Of a stretch of 44,814 nt of DNA, positions 41,281 to 44,814 are shown one piece after another; position 1 is the first letter of the stretch; each line of letters opens with the position of its first letter. This DNA comes from Hyphomicrobiales bacterium (lineage in GTDB: Bacteria > Pseudomonadota > Alphaproteobacteria > Rhizobiales > JAJFHB01), in NCBI GenBank assembly GCA_021775615.1, contig JAJFHL010000123.1, forward strand, positions 1-44,814. The letters run 5' to 3'. The position numbers and the translations under genes are program-made. The notes under the pieces were generated by a model. The model saw only the letters and a list, made by a program, of their open reading frames with translations. It ran no database searches and was not told the origin of the DNA.

Positions 41281-43635
41281 ATGTTGGATCAAATTCTCGA
41301 ATTTGCAGATCGCTCCGGTGTTTTCCCGGCGAACGCGTTGAAGGCCGTCATTACCAATGTCAGCGGCGCCAAAGTGAGCCGCCGCGGCGTCCTGAAAGGC
41401 CTCGGCGGCTTTGTTCTGGCCATGCACGTGCTGCCGGCAGGCGAGGCCAGGGCCTTCGTGCCATACCCGACCTTCGGCACCGGCATGCCGCACGGCATTG
41501 TCGCCGACCCACATGTCTTCGTGTCGATTGCCGCTGATGGACAGGTGACGATCATCGCGCACCGGTCCGAACTCGGCACCGGTTCGCGCACCACGCTGCC
41601 GATGATCATCGCCGATGAAATGGAGGCGGACTGGGACCGGGTCACCGTGCTTCAGGCACCCGGAGACGAACCGAAATACGGCAATCAGGACACCGACGGA
41701 TCGCGCAGCCTGCGCCATCACATTCAGCCGGCCCGTGAGATCGGTGCGTCCGTGCGCGGAATGCTCGAGCAGGCAGCCGCTGAAAAGTGGGGCGCGGATC
41801 TGGCGGACGTACAAGCCGCCGGCCATCAGGTGATCCACAAGACACTTGGCGAACGGCTCGACTACGGTGACCTTGCCGAGGCCGCCATGGCGCTCGAAAC
41901 CCCGGCCCGCGAAACACTCAGCTTCAAGGATGAAGCCGAGTTCCGCTACATCGGCAAGGGCCAGGTCCAGATTGTCGATCTGCACGACATCACCACCGGC
42001 AAGGCGGTTTATGGCGCCGATGTGGTTCTGCCCGGCATGAAGGTCGCGGTAATTGCCCGTCCGCCGGTGGTCGGGGCCCAGATCAAGTCGGTCAACGATG
42101 CCGCGGCGCTCGCCGTTGCGGGCGTTGAGAAGGTGATCCGCATCCCCCTGGCTCCGCTCGGCTCCAAGTTCAAGCCGCTTGGCGGTGTCGCGGTGGTTGC
42201 CGCCAACACCTGGTCGGCGATCCAGGGCCGCGACGCGCTCGAGATCGATTGGGATCGCGGTGAGCACGGCTCGTTCAACACAGAAACCTACGAAGCCGAA
42301 CTGCGCGCGGCGACCGCCGCAAAGGGATCATCGGTGCGAAATCAGGGCGACGCCGACACGGCGCTGTCCAATGCGGCCCGTGTGCTCACCTATGAGTACT
42401 ATCAGCCGCATCTGGCCCATGCCCCCATGGAGCCGCCCGCCGCGGTGGCGAATTTCGCCGACGGCAAGTGCGAAATCTGGGCGCCGGTGCAAAGTCCGTA
42501 TGTGGCGCGCACCGACACGGCGGAGTACATCGGCCTGGATGTTGAAAACGTCACGCTGCATGTCACGCTTCTGGGTGGCGGTTTCGGCCGCAAGTCCAAG
42601 GCCGATTTCGCCACCGAGGCGGCATTCCTCGCCAAGGAAATCGGCGGTCCGGTTCGGGTGCAGTGGACCCGTGAGGACGATATCCGTCACGGTTACTTCC
42701 ACACCTCATCGGTGGAACGCATCGATGTGGGACTGGACAAGGACAACGCGGTGGTCGCCTGGCGCCATCGCAGCGCCGCCCCTTCGTTCCTGTCGACGTT
42801 CACCGCGGACGCCGGTGTCCAGCACGAGATCGAGATCGGCATGGGGCTTGAAAACCTGCCCTATGACATCGCCAATATCAGTGCCGAGCAGTGCAAGGCC
42901 CTCGCCCATACCCGCATTGGCTGGTACCGCTCGGTGTCGAATATCCCGCGAGCCTTCGCGGTGCAGTCGGCGACCGCCGAACTTGCCGCCGAACTGGGTC
43001 TCGACCAGAAGGACTTTCTGCTCAAGATGATCGGCGACCGCCGCATCCTTGATGCCGCGCAGTCCGGCCTGCCGGGCAAGTTCTGGAACCAGTACGAACC
43101 CTATGAGGAGTTCCCGTTCGACACCGGCCGTCTCAGCGATGTGGTGCGTCTGGCTGCGGACAAGGCCGGCTGGGGCAAGACGTTGCCGGAAGGCGAGGCC
43201 CTCGGCATCGCCGTTCATCGCAGCTTCGTGTCCTACATCGCGATGGTGGTCCACGCCAGGGTCGACAAAGGCACGGTCCACGTGCCGGAAGTGCATGTCG
43301 CCATCGACTGCGGTTTTGTCGCCAATCCCGAGCGGGTGCGCTCGCAAGTGCAGGGCGCCTGCGTCTTCGGCATGACGGCGACGGTGCATTCGGGCATCAC
43401 ATTCGCGGACGGTGAGGTGCAGGAGAGCAACTTCCACGACTATGAAATACTGCGCTCGAGCAATTTTCCCGAGGTCGTGCACACGCATATCGTGCCGCAC
43501 AAGTTCGAGGTTCATGCGACAGGCGTCGGCGAACCAGGTGTGCCGCCGTTTCTGCCGGCGCTCACCAACGCCATCTTCAACGCCACCGGCAAACGCATCC
43601 GCAACCTGCCGATCGGCAATCAGCTGGACGCCTGA
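41281..43635 (+). CDS. iorB: Isoquinoline 1-oxidoreductase beta subunit (molybdopterin-binding)
   Basis: A 784-residue molybdenum hydroxylase large subunit of the xanthine oxidase family. A Tat-like signal SRRGVLKGLGG (residues 33-43) precedes a hydrophobic stretch and an ARA site (56-58), but it lies after an unusual 32-residue N-terminal extension. The C-terminal molybdenum-site motif GVGEPGVPPFLPALTNAI holds the catalytic glutamate. Two-subunit members of this group hydroxylate N-heterocyclic compounds and donate electrons to membrane acceptors, and the Tat motif suggests periplasmic location with a partner iron-sulfur subunit. An intrinsic terminator follows the gene. Confidence 0.88.
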   Translation: MLDQILEFADRSGVFPANALKAVITNVSGAKVSRRGVLKGLGGFVLAMHVLPAGEARAFVPYPTFGTGMPHGIVADPHVFVSIAADGQVTIIAHRSELGTGSRTTLPMIIADEMEADWDRVTVLQAPGDEPKYGNQDTDGSRSLRHHIQPAREIGASVRGMLEQAAAEKWGADLADVQAAGHQVIHKTLGERLDYGDLAEAAMALETPARETLSFKDEAEFRYIGKGQVQIVDLHDITTGKAVYGADVVLPGMKVAVIARPPVVGAQIKSVNDAAALAVAGVEKVIRIPLAPLGSKFKPLGGVAVVAANTWSAIQGRDALEIDWDRGEHGSFNTETYEAELRAATAAKGSSVRNQGDADTALSNAARVLTYEYYQPHLAHAPMEPPAAVANFADGKCEIWAPVQSPYVARTDTAEYIGLDVENVTLHVTLLGGGFGRKSKADFATEAAFLAKEIGGPVRVQWTREDDIRHGYFHTSSVERIDVGLDKDNAVVAWRHRSAAPSFLSTFTADAGVQHEIEIGMGLENLPYDIANISAEQCKALAHTRIGWYRSVSNIPRAFAVQSATAELAAELGLDQKDFLLKMIGDRRILDAAQSGLPGKFWNQYEPYEEFPFDTGRLSDVVRLAADKAGWGKTLPEGEALGIAVHRSFVSYIAMVVHARVDKGTVHVPEVHVAIDCGFVANPERVRSQVQGACVFGMTATVHSGITFADGEVQESNFHDYEILRSSNFPEVVHTHIVPHKFEVHATGVGEPGVPPFLPALTNAIFNATGKRIRNLPIGNQLDA

Positions 43636-43666
43636 CCGAAGTATCGGCGACCAGAACGAGCAGAAC

Positions 43667-43695
43667 GCAGGCGGCCGTTCGGCCGCCTGCTTTTC
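43667..43695 (+). terminator. Rho-independent terminator after iorB
   Basis: A perfect 10-bp stem (GCAGGCGGCC at 43667-43676, GGCCGCCTGC at 43681-43690) with a GTTC loop is followed by TTTT. It lies about 30 bases after the iorB stop. Confidence 0.9.
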
Positions 43696-43757
43696 GTTCA
43701 GGCGGCAAATGGCGTTGTGACCGTATCACTTGGCAAATGCGCCATAACCGCAGATGA

Positions 43758-44573
43758 TTGAGGGGATTGTTTCCTTACATCCAAAGCGTTTGCGTTTTGC
43801 CCCACACCGCACCCCCTATATATCCCGTTCATCCCTATCTTTCAGATGCGCCCTTCGCCTGCATCGCCCATCGCGGCGGCGGCCAAGAGCATCCGGAAAA
43901 CACGAACCGTGCTTTCGCTGCGTCCGCGGCGCTCGGCTACCGCTATATCGAAACCGATGTTCAGGCCACGTCCGACGGGACGGTGATTGTCTTCCACGAC
44001 GACACGCTCGACGAGCTTACGGACGGCTCGGGCGTTGTTTCCCAGATGCCGTTCTCGGCGGTTTCGCGAGCGCGCACCGGCGGCGCCGAACCGGTCATGA
44101 CCCTCGAGGAGGCGTTTGACGCGTTTCCCGGACTGCGCTTCAGCATCGATGTGAAGACCGACCACGCGCTTGAACCGACACTGGAACTGGTTCGCCGCAT
44201 GGATTGCCTCGAGCGTGTCTGCCTTGCCTCCTTCTCCGACAGGCGACTGAAGGAGATTCGCAAGGCGCTGGGGCCGGAAGCCTGCACGGCGGCGGGTCCC
44301 AAAGACGTGACGGTGCTCAAATTCGCGTCCTGGGGTGCGCCGGCGCGTTCGGTTTCCTGCCGATGTGCACAAGTGCCGCTCCGCGCCTATGGCATCAATC
44401 TGGTGACCCCGCGCTTCATACGCCAGTGCCAAGCCCTTGGTGTCGTCGTGCACGTCTGGACCATCGACGACGAAGCCGAGATGCGCCGGCTGATCCGTCT
44501 GGGGGTCGATGGTATCATGACCGACCGACCGAGCCTGTTGAAGGCGGTGGCGATCGAAGAGGGTGTCTGGTGA
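43758..44573 (+). CDS. Glycerophosphodiester phosphodiesterase family protein
   Basis: A phosphodiesterase TIM-barrel protein, 271 residues from the longest in-frame start. The catalytic histidine-arginine pair is CIAHRGGGQEHPENT (about 35-49), with ETDVQATSDGTVIVFHDDTLD (about 65-85) carrying the metal-binding Glu and Asp and the second catalytic histidine. The C-terminal part VHVWTIDDEAEMRRLIRLGVDGIMTDRP is the classical family end. It releases glycerol 3-phosphate and an alcohol from lipid-derived glycerophosphodiesters. The start is uncertain: only TTG codons (43758, 43767, 43797) occur upstream of the domain in this frame. It follows the iorAB block by about 120 bases. Confidence 0.88.
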   Translation: MRGLFPYIQSVCVLPHTAPPIYPVHPYLSDAPFACIAHRGGGQEHPENTNRAFAASAALGYRYIETDVQATSDGTVIVFHDDTLDELTDGSGVVSQMPFSAVSRARTGGAEPVMTLEEAFDAFPGLRFSIDVKTDHALEPTLELVRRMDCLERVCLASFSDRRLKEIRKALGPEACTAAGPKDVTVLKFASWGAPARSVSCRCAQVPLRAYGINLVTPRFIRQCQALGVVVHVWTIDDEAEMRRLIRLGVDGIMTDRPSLLKAVAIEEGVW

Positions 44574-44595
44574 CACAGGGCACTAAGTCAGAACT

Positions 44596-44679
44596 GTGTC
44601 CCGCACCTGATGCGGGGCCCGGGGCAATGGCGCACGGTCCTGCGTGTGGCCCCAGGATCCCGCATCAGGTGTGGGACAC
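44596..44679. repeat. Large imperfect palindrome (REP-like)
   Basis: The left arm 44596-44625 starts GTGTCCCGCACCTGATGCGG. The right arm 44649-44679 is its imperfect complement, with about 26 of 30 positions paired and one indel. The arms can form a long hairpin around a 23-base loop. It ends two bases before the likely ATG of the ModA-like gene. It shares the TCCCG-ACxTGAT-CGGGGCCC core with the half-palindrome at 1841-1870. Confidence 0.75.
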
Positions 44680-44680
44680 G

Positions 44681-44814
44681 ATGCGTGGCGCGCCGATGCG
44701 ATCCGCGATCCGCCTTGCAGCCCGCAACCTTCTTGCAGCCGGCATTCTCCTCATCTGTATGGTGACCGTCGCAAGGGCAGAACCGGTCATCACGGTGTTC
44801 GCTGCGGCCAGCCT
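44681..44814 (+). CDS. modA: Molybdate ABC transporter substrate-binding protein, N-terminal fragment
   Basis: The first 44 codons of a gene running off the window. A signal peptide (RSAIRLAARN, then a hydrophobic stretch, cleavage after ARA) is followed by EPVITVFAAAS, the conserved start of ModA-type molybdate-binding proteins. The start may be ATG 44681 or in-frame ATG 44696; neither has a strong ribosome-binding site, and the large palindrome lies directly upstream. It sits downstream of a molybdenum hydroxylase and a MoeB-like gene, which fits molybdate supply to that enzyme. The assignment rests on only about 15 mature residues. Confidence 0.75.
   Translation, partial: MRGAPMRSAIRLAARNLLAAGILLICMVTVARAEPVITVFAAAS

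Noticed and set aside
1-44814. CRISPR array, prophage or full insertion sequence
   Set aside because: No regularly spaced repeats, phage structural genes or transposase coding regions were found in any frame.

Overview
The window is about 44.8 kb of GC-rich, densely coding chromosome from an alphaproteobacterium, most likely a member of Hyphomicrobiales (Rhizobiales). Three things point there: the housekeeping block mutM/ubiE/ubiB/coaBC/dut beside enoyl-CoA hydratase-rpsT-dnaA-dnaN; an MmcB-type protein and an Omp25/31-type barrel; and intergenic palindromes of the kinds common in rhizobial genomes. No rRNA, tRNA, CRISPR array, prophage or complete insertion sequence was found. The order assignment is inference from gene content, not a phylogeny.

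Layout. 1-1794: end of urocanate hydratase, a phytanoyl-CoA dioxygenase-family enzyme and a maleylacetoacetate isomerase/GST-zeta. 1891-4611 (minus): two tandem paralogous outer-membrane proteins, separated by a 261-bp palindromic MITE-like element. 4978-6680: a sulfotransferase and a convergent DeoR-type regulator. 6928-19515: nine co-directional genes for a quaternary-amine ABC transporter (binding protein, ATPase, fused double permease), two choline-kinase-like phosphotransferases, two dimethylglycine/sarcosine dehydrogenase-like flavoproteins with GcvT-type folate domains, a HAD hydrolase and a stand-alone class I glutamine amidotransferase. 19522-21550: a GST, a flavodoxin-fold quinone reductase and two very small genes. 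21830-25410: an alanine-racemase-like protein lacking key residues, a DadA-type D-amino-acid dehydrogenase and an enolase-superfamily protein. 25415-27689 (minus): a PuuB-like oxidase and MmcB, with a palindrome and a second MITE-like element between them. 27818-32671 (minus): Omp25/31-like barrel, dnaN, dnaA, rpsT. 32881-39874: enoyl-CoA hydratase, EamA exporter, mutM, ubiE, ubiB, coaBC, dut. 39884-44814: a MoeB/ThiF-like protein, a two-subunit molybdenum hydroxylase of the isoquinoline 1-oxidoreductase type, a glycerophosphodiester phosphodiesterase and the start of a ModA-like molybdate-binding protein.

How the genes may work together. The 6928-19515 block reads as one inducible uptake and oxidative N-demethylation pathway for a methylated amine. 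The kinases and HAD protein suggest a phosphorylated intermediate. The adjacent DeoR-type regulator belongs to a family that usually senses phosphorylated metabolites and sits next to a repeated candidate operator. The substrate cannot be told from sequence. The racemase-like/DadA/enolase operon and the PuuB-like oxidase add amino-acid and amine oxidation, so the accessory half of the window looks specialised for scavenging nitrogenous osmolytes and amino acids.

The best leads for new biology are this two-kinase/two-oxidase cluster, the racemase homologue without its catalytic tyrosine, and two MITE-like elements with different terminal repeats, both inserted at CTAG. One of the two sits exactly on the mmcB stop codon.
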